A stretch of DNA of 64,000 bases from Zoogloea dura. GTDB taxonomy: Bacteria > Pseudomonadota > Gammaproteobacteria > Burkholderiales > Rhodocyclaceae. The stretch lies in contig NZ_JABBGA010000010.1 in NCBI RefSeq assembly GCF_012927165.1, positions 1 to 64,000 of the forward strand. The letters run 5' to 3'. Below, piece after piece: positions 38,960 through 48,254 of the stretch. The notes under the pieces were generated by a model. That model had not been told where the DNA came from. It ran no database searches and worked only from the letters and a program-made list of their open reading frames with translations. The first letter of the stretch is position 1; each line of letters begins with the position of its first letter. Made by a program: the position numbers and the translations under genes.

Positions 38960-38986
38960 CCGGACGAAAGCCACGCTTTCGTCCGG
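38960..38986 (+). terminator. long stem-loop directly after chpA
   Basis: Perfect 12-bp arms CCGGACGAAAGC and GCTTTCGTCCGG with a 3-base loop begin two bases after the chpA stop. There is no T-tract, so it may stabilise the mRNA 3' end or act with Rho instead of being a classical terminator. Confidence 0.5.
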
Positions 38987-39005
38987 CCGCCGGGCCGGGC
39001 TTGGC

Positions 39006-39011
39006 TATAAT
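39006..39011 (+). promoter_or_regulatory. -10 box for the RNase II-family operon
   Basis: A consensus TATAAT in the context GGCTATAATCGCG, 27 bases before the ATG at 39038, almost identical to the purC -10 context. The -35 region is GC-rich and does not match consensus. Confidence 0.5.
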
Positions 39012-39037
39012 CGCGTGTTTTCCAGCCTGGCCTTCCC

Positions 39038-41005
39038 ATGAATCTGCTCTTCGAAGAGGACGGTGCCTTCAAGACCGGCACCATCCTGACCGACAACGAC
39101 GCCTCCCTGCAGGTGGAAACACCCTACGGCAAGCGCCTCAAGCTGAAGAGCAAGGACGTGCTGATGCGCTTCGCCCAGCCGTCCGCGGGCGAACTGCTCG
39201 AGCGCGCCGAAGCCGAGGCGGAAGGCCTCGACACCGAGTTCCTGTGGGAAGTCTGCGGCGACGATGAATTCGGCTTCGCCGAGTTTGCCCAGGAGTACTT
39301 CGGCCATACGCCCAACACCGTGGAATCCACCGCCGTCCTGCTGCGCCTGCATGCGGCCCCCATCTATTTCCATCGCAAGGGCCGCGGCCGCTTCCGCAAG
39401 GCGCCGGCCGAGATCCTGCAGGCCGCCCTCGCCGGCCTCGAGAAGAAACGCCAGCAGGCCGCAGCCATCGAGCGCATGCGCGACGAACTCCTCGCCGGCC
39501 GTCTGCCCGAAGAACTCAGGCCCCTGGTCCGCCAGCTGCTGTACAAGCCCGACCGCAACCGCCTCGAGACCAAGGCCCTGGAAGCCGCCTGCGCCGAGAA
39601 CGGCAAGTCGCCTGCCCGCCTGCTGCTCGACTGCGGCGCCCTCGCCTCCTCCCACGAGCTGCATTTCGACCGCTTCCTGTTCGAGTACTTCGCGGCCGGC
39701 ACCGACTTCCCGGCGGTGGACGAGCCCGTGGAGCCGGCCGACCTGCCCCTCGCTGCGGTGCGCGCCTTCTCCATCGACGACGCGGCCACCACCGAGATCG
39801 ACGACGCTTTCTCGGTCACCCCCACCGACACGGGCTGGAGTGTCGGCATCCACATCGCCGCGCCGGGCCTCGGCTTCGGCCGCGGCTCCGGACTCGACGG
39901 CATCGCTCGCGAGCGCCTGTCCACGGTGTACATGCCGGGCAACAAGATCACCATGCTGCCGGACCACATCGTCGGCCGCTTCACCCTCGGCGAAGGCCGC
40001 GACTGCCCGGCCCTGAGCCTCTACCTCGAGGTCAGCCGCGACCTGATCGTCACCGGCAACCGCTCCTGCATCGAGCGCGTACCGGTGGTGGCCAACCTCC
40101 GCCACCACGACATCGAGCCGGTGTTCAACGAGACCACCCTCGCCGACGGCGGGCCGGACTTCCCCTGGAAAACCGAGCTGACCCTGCTGTGGGAGCTCGC
40201 CACGGTGCTCGAGGCCGGCCGCGGCAAGCCCGCCGCCAACCAGAACCTGGTGGACTACAACTTCAACGTAGACTGGAACGTCGTCACCGAGGACGGCCCC
40301 GGCCGCATCGAGATCGGCCGCCGCCCACGCGGCTCGCCCCTCGACAAGCTGGTCGCCGAGCTGATGATCGCGGCCAACAGCACCTGGGGCAAAGCCCTCG
40401 CCGACGCCGGCATCCCGGCCCTGTACCGGGCCCAGACCGGCGGCAAGGTGCGCATGACCACCGCCGCAGCGCCCCACGAGGGCTTGGGCGTTGACTGCTA
40501 CGCCTGGTCGAGCTCGCCGCTGCGCCGCTACGTGGACCTGGTCAACCAATGGCAGCTCATCGCCTGGCTGCAGGGCAGCACGCCGACCTTCCCGCCCAAG
40601 TCCGCCGAGCTGATCGCCGCCATGCGCGACTTCGAGCTCACCTACGCCGCCTACGCCGAATTCCAGCGCGGCATGGAGCGCTACTGGTGCCTGCGCTGGC
40701 TGCGACAGGCCGGCCATCCGTCGATGAGTGCCCGCGTGCTGCGCGAGAGCCTGGTCCGCCTCGAGAACATCCCGCTGATCTTCAAGGTCCCGTCGATGCC
40801 CACCCTGCCCCCCGGCACCCGGGTGCAGCTGTCCATCGACAGCACCGACCTGATCGACGTCGAAGTGCGTGCCACCTACCAGGAGACCCTCGCCGCAACG
40901 GGCAACGAGCAGCCCGTTGAAGAAGAGGACATGCCCGAACTGGCCGCCACCGAAACCCCGGAAGCCCCGCCGGCTGCGGAGACGCCCGCAGCGGAAGCCT
41001 CCTGA
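39038..41005 (+). CDS. RNase II/RNB-family exoribonuclease
   Basis: 655 residues. The RNB catalytic block begins at about 235, with the acidic Mg site SIDDAATTEIDDA (Asp247, Asp248, Glu253, Asp255, Asp256), and continues through VYMPGNKITMLPDHI, LVAELMIAANSTWG and YAWSSSPLRRYVDLVNQWQL. Expected activity is 3'-5' hydrolysis of RNA to nucleotides. The N terminus has a short beta-rich segment. The C-terminal region after about 560 is short for an S1 domain and ends in an acidic Ala/Pro/Glu tail (EEEDMPELAATETPEAPP...). It is neither a full-length RNase R (about 800 residues) nor clearly E. coli-type Rnb. Downstream are tonB-like, aroE and mtgA in tight spacing. Confidence 0.88.
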   Translation: MNLLFEEDGAFKTGTILTDNDASLQVETPYGKRLKLKSKDVLMRFAQPSAGELLERAEAEAEGLDTEFLWEVCGDDEFGFAEFAQEYFGHTPNTVESTAVLLRLHAAPIYFHRKGRGRFRKAPAEILQAALAGLEKKRQQAAAIERMRDELLAGRLPEELRPLVRQLLYKPDRNRLETKALEAACAENGKSPARLLLDCGALASSHELHFDRFLFEYFAAGTDFPAVDEPVEPADLPLAAVRAFSIDDAATTEIDDAFSVTPTDTGWSVGIHIAAPGLGFGRGSGLDGIARERLSTVYMPGNKITMLPDHIVGRFTLGEGRDCPALSLYLEVSRDLIVTGNRSCIERVPVVANLRHHDIEPVFNETTLADGGPDFPWKTELTLLWELATVLEAGRGKPAANQNLVDYNFNVDWNVVTEDGPGRIEIGRRPRGSPLDKLVAELMIAANSTWGKALADAGIPALYRAQTGGKVRMTTAAAPHEGLGVDCYAWSSSPLRRYVDLVNQWQLIAWLQGSTPTFPPKSAELIAAMRDFELTYAAYAEFQRGMERYWCLRWLRQAGHPSMSARVLRESLVRLENIPLIFKVPSMPTLPPGTRVQLSIDSTDLIDVEVRATYQETLAATGNEQPVEEEDMPELAATETPEAPPAAETPAAEAS

Positions 41006-41014
41006 GCCTCATCC

Positions 41015-41962
41015 ATGGTGTCGGTGCTCCCGCGCTTCTTCCGCTCCGCCGCCCCGCCCCGCCCGGCGGGCAAGGCCCTGCGCGACTGGCCGGTGTTCAT
41101 GGGCAAGACCGCCCGCTACGCCCTCGAGTGGGGCGTCGGCTTGTCCTTGGGCCTGCACGCCCTGCTGCTCACGGTGCATTTCGTGATGCCGGATGCCAGC
41201 CATTTCAAGCTGCGTGACCGGGGGCTCGACGTGGTGCTGGTCAACTCCCGCCACGCCCAGCGGCCCGACAAGGCCGACCTGCTGGCGCAGAGCAATCTGG
41301 ACGGCGGCGGCACCGGCGAGAAGGGCGACAAGCTCGCCACCCCCCTGCCGCCCCAGGACAGCAGCCAGGCCGGCACAGGCCTGGTGGAAGCGCAACGCCG
41401 CAGCGAGCAGGCCGAAACGCCCCAGATGCAGGCCATGACCACGGCACGCAGCAAGGCCTCGATCGCGTCCGACACACGCCAGACCAATCCCGTCGACACA
41501 CCCCGCCAGGCTTCCGGCTACGACCTGCTCGACAGCTCCGCCGCTGTGGCCCGCATCGAGGCCCAGATCGACAAGGACCTGGTGGACTACGCGGCCCGCC
41601 CGCGCAAGAAGTTCATCGGCGCCCGCACCGAGGAATACCGCTTTGCCCAGTACGTGGAGGACTGGCGCCAGAAGATCGAGCGGGTCGGCAACCTCAACTA
41701 CCCGCCGGCCGCCCGCGGCAAACTGTATGGCAGCCTGCTGCTGTCGATCAGCATCCGCGCCGACGGCAACGTGAAGCACGTGGAGATCCAGCGCTCCTCC
41801 GGCAACAAGATCCTCGACGACGCGGCGGTACGCATCGTCCAGCTGTCGTCCCCCTTCCCCTCCTTCCCCGACGCCATCCGCAAGGACACCGACGAGATCG
41901 TGATCACCCGCACCTGGAAATTCACCAATGCGGACGTGGTGCGGACGGAAAACACCGAATAA
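41015..41962 (+). CDS. TonB C-terminal domain protein
   Basis: 315 residues. A single transmembrane helix at about 36-58 (LEWGVGLSLGLHALLLTVHFVMP) is followed by a Gln/Ser/Ala-rich periplasmic spacer (about 75-185) and a C-terminal TonB-like domain (about 205-310; YVEDWRQKIERVGNLNYPPAARGKLYGSLLLS, IRADGNVKHVEIQRSSGN, ILDDAAVRIVQLSSPFPSFP). No ExbB/ExbD genes are adjacent and the spacer lacks the Pro-Glu/Pro-Lys repeats of classical TonB. It may be an energy transducer for an unlinked receptor or an envelope protein related to TolA. The start at ATG 41015 lacks a ribosome binding site; ATG 41099, 28 codons later, is an alternative. Confidence 0.85.
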   Translation: MVSVLPRFFRSAAPPRPAGKALRDWPVFMGKTARYALEWGVGLSLGLHALLLTVHFVMPDASHFKLRDRGLDVVLVNSRHAQRPDKADLLAQSNLDGGGTGEKGDKLATPLPPQDSSQAGTGLVEAQRRSEQAETPQMQAMTTARSKASIASDTRQTNPVDTPRQASGYDLLDSSAAVARIEAQIDKDLVDYAARPRKKFIGARTEEYRFAQYVEDWRQKIERVGNLNYPPAARGKLYGSLLLSISIRADGNVKHVEIQRSSGNKILDDAAVRIVQLSSPFPSFPDAIRKDTDEIVITRTWKFTNADVVRTENTE

Positions 41963-41977
41963 GCCAGGGAACCCTCC

Positions 41978-42799
41978 ATGGACCGCTACGCCGTGATCGG
42001 CAACCCGATCGCCCACAGCAAGTCGCCCCGCATCCACAGTCTGTTCGCCGCGCAGACCGGCCAGACGCTGAGCTATGAGGCCCTCCTCGCCCCCCTCGAC
42101 GGCTTCGCCGCCACCATCGCGGCCTTTCGCGCCGCGGGCGGACGCGGCCTCAACGTGACCGTCCCCTTCAAGCTCGAAGCCTTCGACCTGGCCGACCGGC
42201 ACACCCCCCGCGCCCTGGCCGCCGGAGCCGTCAACACCCTGGCCTTCGGCCCCGACGGGGTGCTCGGCGACAACACCGACGGCGCCGGCATCCTGCGCGA
42301 CATCACGGTCACCCTCGGCTGCCCGGTGGCAGGCAGGCGTACCCTCCTGCTGGGCGCCGGCGGCGCCGCCCGGGGCACCATCCTGCCTCTGCTGGAGGCC
42401 GGCCCGGCGAGCCTGACCATCGCCAACCGCACCGCCTCACGTGCCACCGAGCTGGCCGACGAATTCGCCCGCGCCGGCACCCTGCGCCCGCAGGGCTGCG
42501 GTTTTGCCGAGCTGGCCGGCCAACACTTCGACGTGGTCATCAACGCAACCAGCGCCAGTCTCTCCGACGCCGCCCCCGACCTGCCCGCTGGCCTCTACGC
42601 CCCCGGCAGCCTGGCCTACGACATGATGTACGGCAAGGGCGACACGCCCTTTCTGGTGCAGGCCCGCCAGCAGGGTGCCGCCCGGCTGGCCGACGGCCTG
42701 GGCATGCTCGTCGAGCAAGCCGCCGAAAGCTTCTTCCTGTGGCGCGGCGTGCGCCCGGACACCACGGCGGTGCTGGCCGGGCTGCGCGCGGCCCTCTGA
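41978..42799 (+). CDS. aroE: shikimate dehydrogenase
   Basis: NADP-dependent reduction of 3-dehydroshikimate to shikimate, step four of aromatic amino-acid synthesis. 273 residues, usual length. Substrate-side residues: SKSPRIH (14-20), the catalytic pair Lys65 (NVTVPFK) and Asp101 (GDNTDG), and AGAVNTL with Asn86. The cofactor side has GAGGAARG (about 127-134) and the NRTASRA motif with the basic residues that favour NADP. It begins 15 bases after the TonB-like gene and is followed at 15 bases by mtgA, so these form one transcript. Confidence 0.97.
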   Translation: MDRYAVIGNPIAHSKSPRIHSLFAAQTGQTLSYEALLAPLDGFAATIAAFRAAGGRGLNVTVPFKLEAFDLADRHTPRALAAGAVNTLAFGPDGVLGDNTDGAGILRDITVTLGCPVAGRRTLLLGAGGAARGTILPLLEAGPASLTIANRTASRATELADEFARAGTLRPQGCGFAELAGQHFDVVINATSASLSDAAPDLPAGLYAPGSLAYDMMYGKGDTPFLVQARQQGAARLADGLGMLVEQAAESFFLWRGVRPDTTAVLAGLRAAL

Positions 42800-42814
42800 A
42801 CCCGCAGCCCGTCG

Positions 42815-43507
42815 ATGAAGATCTTCTGGCGCTGGATCCGCCGGGGCCTGCTGGCCCTGGTGCTGCTCTTCATCGCCTGGCACCTGTGGCTGCTCGGCAA
42901 CGTGCTGTGGTGGAAGTGGGTCCCGCCGTCGGAGACCAGCTTCATGAGCCTGCGCCTGTCCGAACTGAACCAGGCCAAACCCGACGCCGAGCTGCACTAC
43001 CGCTGGGTGCCCTACGAGCAGATCTCGGTGCATCTCAAGCGCGCGGTGATCGCCGCCGAAGACGACAAGTTCGTGGACCACGAAGGCTTCGACTGGGACG
43101 GCATCCAGAAGGCCATCGAGAAAAACCAGAAGAAGGGCAAGGCGGTGGCCGGCGGCTCGACGATCAGCCAGCAGCTCGCCAAGAACCTCTTCCTGTCCCC
43201 GTCCCGCAGCTATTTCCGCAAGGCCGAGGAAGCCATCATCACCGTGATGATCGAAGCCCTGTGGGACAAGCGGCGCATTCTCGAGGTGTATCTCAACGTG
43301 GTCGAATGGGGCAACGGCATCTTCGGCTGCGAGGCCGCCGCCCAGCGCTACTACCGGGTGCCGGCCTCGCGCCTGGCCCCCACGCAGGCCGCCCGGATGG
43401 CCGTGATGCTGCCCAATCCGCGCAAGTACGAGACCCGGTTCGGCCCTCGCCTGGCGGCCCATGCCGCCCGCATCCAGGGGCGCATGCAGTACTCCGAAGT
43501 TCCGTAA
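42815..43507 (+). CDS. mtgA: monofunctional peptidoglycan glycosyltransferase
   Basis: GT51 transglycosylase that polymerises lipid II into glycan strands at the inner membrane. 230 residues, usual for MtgA, with a transmembrane helix at about 10-32 and no transpeptidase domain. Catalytic motif 1 contains Glu82 (AAEDDKFVDHEGFDW); motif 2 is GGSTISQQLAKNLFL; motif 3 is RKAEEAIITVMIE; then KRRILEVYLNVVEWGNGIFGCEAAA. It lies downstream of aroE, an order known from other betaproteobacteria. Confidence 0.97.
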   Translation: MKIFWRWIRRGLLALVLLFIAWHLWLLGNVLWWKWVPPSETSFMSLRLSELNQAKPDAELHYRWVPYEQISVHLKRAVIAAEDDKFVDHEGFDWDGIQKAIEKNQKKGKAVAGGSTISQQLAKNLFLSPSRSYFRKAEEAIITVMIEALWDKRRILEVYLNVVEWGNGIFGCEAAAQRYYRVPASRLAPTQAARMAVMLPNPRKYETRFGPRLAAHAARIQGRMQYSEVP

Positions 43508-43568
43508 CGACAGCTCCCGGCCCGCCATTGAGGGACTTCGGCCCCTGCCCTCGCGAGGGCCCTTGGGG

Positions 43569-43574
43569 TAGAAT
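43569..43574 (+). promoter_or_regulatory. possible -10 box for dusB-fis
   Basis: TAGAAT 31 bases before the dusB ATG in the context GGTAGAATGCGC. A short GC palindrome GCCCTCGCGAGGGC (43547-43560) sits just upstream where a -35 would be expected. Confidence 0.4.
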
Positions 43575-43604
43575 GCGCTGCTTTTCCCCAGCCGCGCCTC
43601 CCCG

Positions 43605-44633
43605 ATGCAATTCGCCGGATTCACCTTGCGAAACAATCTGTTCGTCGCCCCCATGGCGGGTGTGACAGATCGTCCTTTCCGCCAGCTATGCAAGAAGCTG
43701 GGGGCGGGGCTCGCCGTCTCCGAGATGGTCACCTCCAACTCCCTGCTCTACGGCAGCGCCAAGACCCAGCGGCGCGCCAACCACGATGGCGAGGTGGACC
43801 CGATCTCCGTGCAGATCGCCGGCGCCGATCCGGCCATGATGGCCGAGGCCGCCCGCCACAACGTCGACCGCGGCGCCCAGATCATCGATATCAACATGGG
43901 CTGCCCGGCCAAGAAGGTCTGCAACGTGATGGCCGGCTCCGCGCTGATGCAGGACGAGCCCCTGGTCGCGCGCATCCTCGAAGCCGTGGTGAGCGCCGCC
44001 GGCAGCACCCCGGTCACCCTCAAGTTCCGCACCGGCTGGAACAAGGCCAACAAGAACGCGCCGATGATCGCCCGCATCGCCGAAGAGTCGGGCATCCAGC
44101 TCATCGCCATCCATGGCCGCACCCGCGCCTGCCAGTACACCGGCGACGCCGAGTACGACACCATTGCCGACGTGAAGACCCGGGTGCGCATCCCGGTCAT
44201 CGCCAACGGCGACATCACCACCCCGCAGAAGGCGAAGTTCGTGCTCGACTACACCGGCGCCGACGGCGTCATGGTGGGCCGCGCCGCCCAGGGTCGCCCC
44301 TGGATCTTCCGCGAGATCGAACACTTCCTGAAGACCGGCGAGGAGCTGCCTCCCCCCCTCGTCTCCGACATCCAGCTCGTCTGCAAGGAGCACCTGGCCG
44401 ACCTCTACGCCTTCTATGGCGAGGACACCGGCGTCAAGGTCGCCCGCAAGCACATCAGCTGGTACACCAAGGGTCTGGTCGGATCGGCGCAATTCCGCCG
44501 CATCATGAACACCCTGCCGACCGTACAAGAACAGATTGCCGCCATAGACGAGTTCTTCGGCCGGCTCGCCGACAGAGATAGCCGACTGGTCTACGCAGAC
44601 CCCGAAGAATTCCCCCAGGAGCTTGCCGCATGA
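43605..44633 (+). CDS. dusB: tRNA dihydrouridine synthase B
   Basis: FMN enzyme reducing specific uridines in the tRNA D-loop with NADPH. 342 residues. FMN-binding APMAGVTDRPFRQL (15-28), catalytic Cys100 in NMGCPAKKVCN, LKFRTGWN, IHGRTR, PVIANGDI and VMVGRAAQGRPW are all present. The stop overlaps the fis start by four bases (ATGA), the conserved dusB-fis arrangement in which Fis is translated from the dusB transcript. Confidence 0.97.
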   Translation: MQFAGFTLRNNLFVAPMAGVTDRPFRQLCKKLGAGLAVSEMVTSNSLLYGSAKTQRRANHDGEVDPISVQIAGADPAMMAEAARHNVDRGAQIIDINMGCPAKKVCNVMAGSALMQDEPLVARILEAVVSAAGSTPVTLKFRTGWNKANKNAPMIARIAEESGIQLIAIHGRTRACQYTGDAEYDTIADVKTRVRIPVIANGDITTPQKAKFVLDYTGADGVMVGRAAQGRPWIFREIEHFLKTGEELPPPLVSDIQLVCKEHLADLYAFYGEDTGVKVARKHISWYTKGLVGSAQFRRIMNTLPTVQEQIAAIDEFFGRLADRDSRLVYADPEEFPQELAA

Positions 44634-44869
44634 GCAGTACCAGCAACGAGATCGCCGATTCCGTGTGTCGCGCGCTGGACACCTATTTCCGCGATCTGGA
44701 CGGTGAGAAGCCCAACGCCCTCTACGACATGGTGATCAAGAACGTCGAGCGGCCGATGCTCGAGTTCGTCCTCCGCCAGGCCGGTGGCAACCAGACCCTG
44801 TGTGCGGAGATGCTCGGCATCAACCGCAACACCCTGCGCCGCAAGCTCACCGAGCACGAGCTGCTCTGA
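44630..44869 (+). CDS. fis: nucleoid-associated DNA-binding protein Fis
   Basis: 79 residues, shorter than the 98 of E. coli but typical of betaproteobacteria. The C-terminal helix-turn-helix is GNQTLCAEMLGINRNTLRRKL (about 53-73) and is well conserved; the N-terminal beta-hairpin arm is shortened. Fis bends DNA and activates stable-RNA promoters during rapid growth and helps shape the nucleoid. It overlaps dusB and is followed by purH after 72 bases. Confidence 0.96.
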   Translation: MSSTSNEIADSVCRALDTYFRDLDGEKPNALYDMVIKNVERPMLEFVLRQAGGNQTLCAEMLGINRNTLRRKLTEHELL

Positions 44870-44941
44870 GACTGCATCCAGCGCTTTCCCGAACTCCCTC
44901 TTTTGCGCCGCGGCCCGTCCGCGGCTTTCCCGAGAAGCCCC

Positions 44942-46522
44942 ATGAAAGTCACTCAAGCCCTGCTCAGCGTCTCCGACAAGACCGGCGTCATCGAATTCGC
45001 CCGTGAACTGTCCGCCCTCGGCATCGCCCTGCTGTCTACCGGCGGCACCGCCAAGTCCCTGCGCGACGCCGGCCTGCCGGTCACCGACGTATCCGACTAC
45101 ACCGGCTTCCCCGAGATGCTCGACGGCCGCGTGAAGACCCTGCACCCCAAGGTGCACGGCGGCATCCTGGCCCGTCGCGACCTGCCCGAGCACCTGGCCA
45201 AGCTGGAAGAGCACAGCATTCCGCGCATCGACCTCGTGGTGGTGAACCTCTACCCCTTCCAGGCCACCGTGGCCAAGCCCGACTGCAGCCTGGAGGACGC
45301 CATCGAGAACATCGACATCGGCGGCCCCACCATGGTCCGCGCTGCGGCCAAGAACCACGGCAATGAAGCCGGCGGCGTCGGCATCGTGACCAACCCCGAG
45401 GACTACGCGGGCATCGTCGCCGAGCTCAAGGCCAACGCCGGCGCCCTGTCCTACCAGACCCGCTTCGACCTGGCGCGCAAGGCCTTCACCCATACGGCCC
45501 GCTACGACTCCGCCATCTCCAACCACCTGACCGCCCTGGCGGAAGATGGCACCAAGAAGGCCTACCCGGAGCGCTTCCAGCTGGCCTTCGACAAGGTGCA
45601 GGACCTCCGCTACGGCGAGAACCCCCACCAGACCGCCGCCTTCTACAAGGAGTCCGACACCCCGGCCGGCGCCATCGCCGCCTACACCCAAGTGCAGGGC
45701 AAGGAGCTGTCCTACAACAACATCGCCGACTCCGACGCGGCCTGGGAGTGCGTGAAGGCTTTCGACGGTGGTAACGGCACCGCCGCCTGCGTCATCGTCA
45801 AACACGCCAATCCCTGCGGCGTGGCGGTTGCGGCCAGCCCCCTGGAAGCCTACAAGAAGGCCTTCTCCACCGACCCCACGTCAGCCTTCGGCGGCATCAT
45901 CGCCTTCAACACCACGGTGGACAAGGCTGCTGCCGAAGCCGTCAGCGCCCAGTTCCTGGAAGTGCTGATCGCCCCCTCCTACACCGAGGAGGCCCTCGAG
46001 CTGCTCAAGGCCAAGCAGAACGTCCGCGTGCTGATCGTCCCGCTGGGCACCGTCAAGCAGCCCGACTACAAGCGTGTGGGCGGCGGCCTGCTGGTGCAGA
46101 GCGCCGACTTCGCCCCGATCACCGCCGCCGACCTGAAGGTCGTCACCAAGCGCGCCCCCACCGAGCAGGAGCTCGGCGACCTGCTGTTCGCCTGGCGCGT
46201 GGCCAAGTACGTCAAGTCCAACGCCATCGTCTACTGCAAGGACGGCATGACCATCGGCGTCGGCGCTGGCCAGATGAGCCGCGTGGACTCCGCCCGCATC
46301 GCCAAGATCAAGGCAGAGAACGCCGGCCTGGTGATCCCCGGCTGCGTGGTCGCCTCCGATGCCTTCTTCCCGTTCCGTGACGGCCTCGACGTGCTGGCCC
46401 AGGCCGGCGCCACCGCGGTGATCCAGCCTGGCGGCTCGATGCGCGACGCCGAGGTGATCGCCGCCGCCGACGAGCAGGGCATCGCCATGGTCCTCACCGG
46501 CTTCCGCCACTTCCGCCACTAA
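44942..46522 (+). CDS. purH: bifunctional AICAR formyltransferase/IMP cyclohydrolase
   Basis: Last two steps of IMP synthesis. From ATG 44942 the protein has 526 residues (E. coli 529). An N-terminal MGS-like IMP cyclohydrolase domain (about 1-150; [29 protein letters not shown]) is followed by the formyltransferase domain (about 200-526) with the catalytic Lys287-His288 pair in [10 protein letters not shown] and the later [12 protein letters not shown] and QPGGSMRD. The in-frame start 13 codons earlier lies before the GAGAAG ribosome binding site and is unlikely. purD follows after 16 bases. Confidence 0.98.
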   Translation: MKVTQALLSVSDKTGVIEFARELSALGIALLSTGGTAKSLRDAGLPVTDVSDYTGFPEMLDGRVKTLHPKVHGGILARRDLPEHLAKLEEHSIPRIDLVVVNLYPFQATVAKPDCSLEDAIENIDIGGPTMVRAAAKNHGNEAGGVGIVTNPEDYAGIVAELKANAGALSYQTRFDLARKAFTHTARYDSAISNHLTALAEDGTKKAYPERFQLAFDKVQDLRYGENPHQTAAFYKESDTPAGAIAAYTQVQGKELSYNNIADSDAAWECVKAFDGGNGTAACVIVKHANPCGVAVAASPLEAYKKAFSTDPTSAFGGIIAFNTTVDKAAAEAVSAQFLEVLIAPSYTEEALELLKAKQNVRVLIVPLGTVKQPDYKRVGGGLLVQSADFAPITAADLKVVTKRAPTEQELGDLLFAWRVAKYVKSNAIVYCKDGMTIGVGAGQMSRVDSARIAKIKAENAGLVIPGCVVASDAFFPFRDGLDVLAQAGATAVIQPGGSMRDAEVIAAADEQGIAMVLTGFRHFRH

Positions 46523-46538
46523 GAGCAGGTTCCGCAGC

Positions 46539-47828
46539 ATGAAGATCCTCGTCATCGGCTCCGGCGGGCGCGAACACGCGCTGGCCTGGAAACTCTCCCG
46601 CTCCCAGCGTGTGCACAAGGTGTTCGTGGCACCCGGCAACCCGGGCACCGCCCGCGAGCCCGGCCTCGAGAACCTGCCCATCACCGCGATCCCCGAGCTC
46701 GTGGACTTCGTGCGCAAGGAACAGATCGGCCTCACCGTCGTCGGCCCCGAGGCCCCCCTCGCCGCCGGCGTGGTGGATGCCTTCCGGGCCGCCGGTCTGC
46801 CCATCTTCGGGCCGACCCGCCTGGCGGCCCAGCTGGAAAGCTCCAAGGATTTCGCCAAGCAGTTCCTGCAGCGTCACCACATCCCCACCGCCCGCTACCA
46901 GACCTTCTCCGACCCCGCCCAGGCCCACGCCTACGTGGACGCCGAAGGCGCCCCGATCGTCATCAAGGCCGACGGCCTCGCCGCCGGCAAGGGCGTGGTG
47001 GTGGCCATGACAGTCGATGAGGCCCACGCCGCCATCGACGCCATGCTGACCCACAACACCCTGGGCGTGCAGTACGACGAGCGCGGCCCGCGGGTGGTGA
47101 TCGAAGAGTTCATGGACGGCGAGGAGGCCAGCTTCATCGTGATGGCCGACGGCCGCCACGCGCTGCCCCTGGCCACCTCCCAGGACCACAAGCGCCTCAA
47201 GGATGCCGACCTGGGCCCCAACACCGGCGGCATGGGTGCGTATTCGCCCGCTCCGGTGGTAACCCCCGAGGTGCATGCCCGCGCCATGCGCGAGATCATC
47301 ATGCCGACCCTCGCCGGCATGGCTGCAGAAGGCCTGCCCTACACCGGCTTCCTGTACGCCGGCCTGATGATCGACAGCAAGGGCGCGCCCCGCGTGGTGG
47401 AATTCAACTGCCGCATGGGCGACCCGGAGACCCAACCGATCATGATGCGGCTCAAGTCCGACCTGGTGGACCTGGTCGAGGCCGCCGTAACCGGCAAGCT
47501 CGACAAGATCGAGGCCGAATGGGACCGCCGCTTCGCCCTCGGCGTGGTGATGGCAGCCGCCGGCTACCCGGACAGCCCCCGCAAGGGTGACGCCATCCAC
47601 GGCCTCCCCGCCGCAGCCGCCGACGATGCTCACGTCTTCCACGCCGGCACCACCGAGGCTGATGGCGAGATCCGCACCAGCGGCGGCCGCGTGCTGTGCG
47701 TCACCGCTCTCGGCGACAACGTCCGCAGCGCCCAGAAGCGTGCATACGAGCTGGTGGACCAGATCCACTTCGACGGCATGCAATGCCGCCGCGACATCGG
47801 CTACCGGGCTGTCGGCCGCAAGGGCTGA
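46539..47828 (+). CDS. purD: phosphoribosylamine-glycine ligase
   Basis: GAR synthetase, step two of purine synthesis, ATP-grasp fold. 429 residues. N-terminal [19 protein letters not shown], the [11 protein letters not shown] segment, [14 protein letters not shown] in the ATP-grasp domain, [26 protein letters not shown] and the Mg-binding [12 protein letters not shown] are in order. It is cotranscribed with purH, the common purH-purD pairing. Confidence 0.98.
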   Translation: MKILVIGSGGREHALAWKLSRSQRVHKVFVAPGNPGTAREPGLENLPITAIPELVDFVRKEQIGLTVVGPEAPLAAGVVDAFRAAGLPIFGPTRLAAQLESSKDFAKQFLQRHHIPTARYQTFSDPAQAHAYVDAEGAPIVIKADGLAAGKGVVVAMTVDEAHAAIDAMLTHNTLGVQYDERGPRVVIEEFMDGEEASFIVMADGRHALPLATSQDHKRLKDADLGPNTGGMGAYSPAPVVTPEVHARAMREIIMPTLAGMAAEGLPYTGFLYAGLMIDSKGAPRVVEFNCRMGDPETQPIMMRLKSDLVDLVEAAVTGKLDKIEAEWDRRFALGVVMAAAGYPDSPRKGDAIHGLPAAAADDAHVFHAGTTEADGEIRTSGGRVLCVTALGDNVRSAQKRAYELVDQIHFDGMQCRRDIGYRAVGRKG

Positions 47829-47835
47829 TCCGACC

Positions 47836-48201
47836 ATGCCCCACCTTCGCGTCGAGTACAGTTCCAACATGGCGGGCCGCCTGGATGGCGCCAGCCTCGC
47901 CCAGGCAGCCTGCGACGCCCTGCTCTCCAGCGGCGTCTTCAACCCGCCCGACTCCATCAAGGTACGGCTGATCCCGGTGGAGCACTTCCGGGTCGGCAGC
48001 GGGGCCGATCACGGTTTCGTGCATGCCGAGCTGGCGATGCTGTCCGGCCGCGACAAGGCCACCAAGCAGCGCCTCACCGAAGCCCTGGTGCTGGCCATGA
48101 GCGCCTGCATCGGCCCAGGCCCGCAAACCGTCCAGGTCACGGCGGACGCCCGCGACATGGACCGGGACGTCTACGCCAAGCGCCTGCTGCCCGCCACCTG
48201 A
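47836..48201 (+). CDS. small tautomerase-superfamily protein, 5-carboxymethyl-2-hydroxymuconate isomerase-like
   Basis: 121 residues beginning [11 protein letters not shown]. The MPH-start with Pro2, which becomes the catalytic N-terminal proline after Met removal, is the hallmark of the CHMI (HpcD) branch of the tautomerase superfamily. [29 protein letters not shown] matches the family's central region. CHMI normally acts in homoprotocatechuate degradation, but no other gene of that pathway is nearby: purD precedes by seven bases and hemF follows. Its substrate here is unknown; it may be a housekeeping tautomerase. Confidence 0.82.
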   Translation: MPHLRVEYSSNMAGRLDGASLAQAACDALLSSGVFNPPDSIKVRLIPVEHFRVGSGADHGFVHAELAMLSGRDKATKQRLTEALVLAMSACIGPGPQTVQVTADARDMDRDVYAKRLLPAT

Positions 48202-48254
48202 TGCCCGTCCGGCTCCCCCGGGAGCCGCTCACGTTTCATCCCGAGAGACTTCCC

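Noticed and set aside
35614-39096. Very long minus-strand open frame opposite chpA
   Set aside because: It is antisense to a gene with clear Hpt, ATPase, CheW and receiver motifs. High-GC codon bias suppresses stops in antisense frames; the translation is Gly/His/Val-rich with no known domain.
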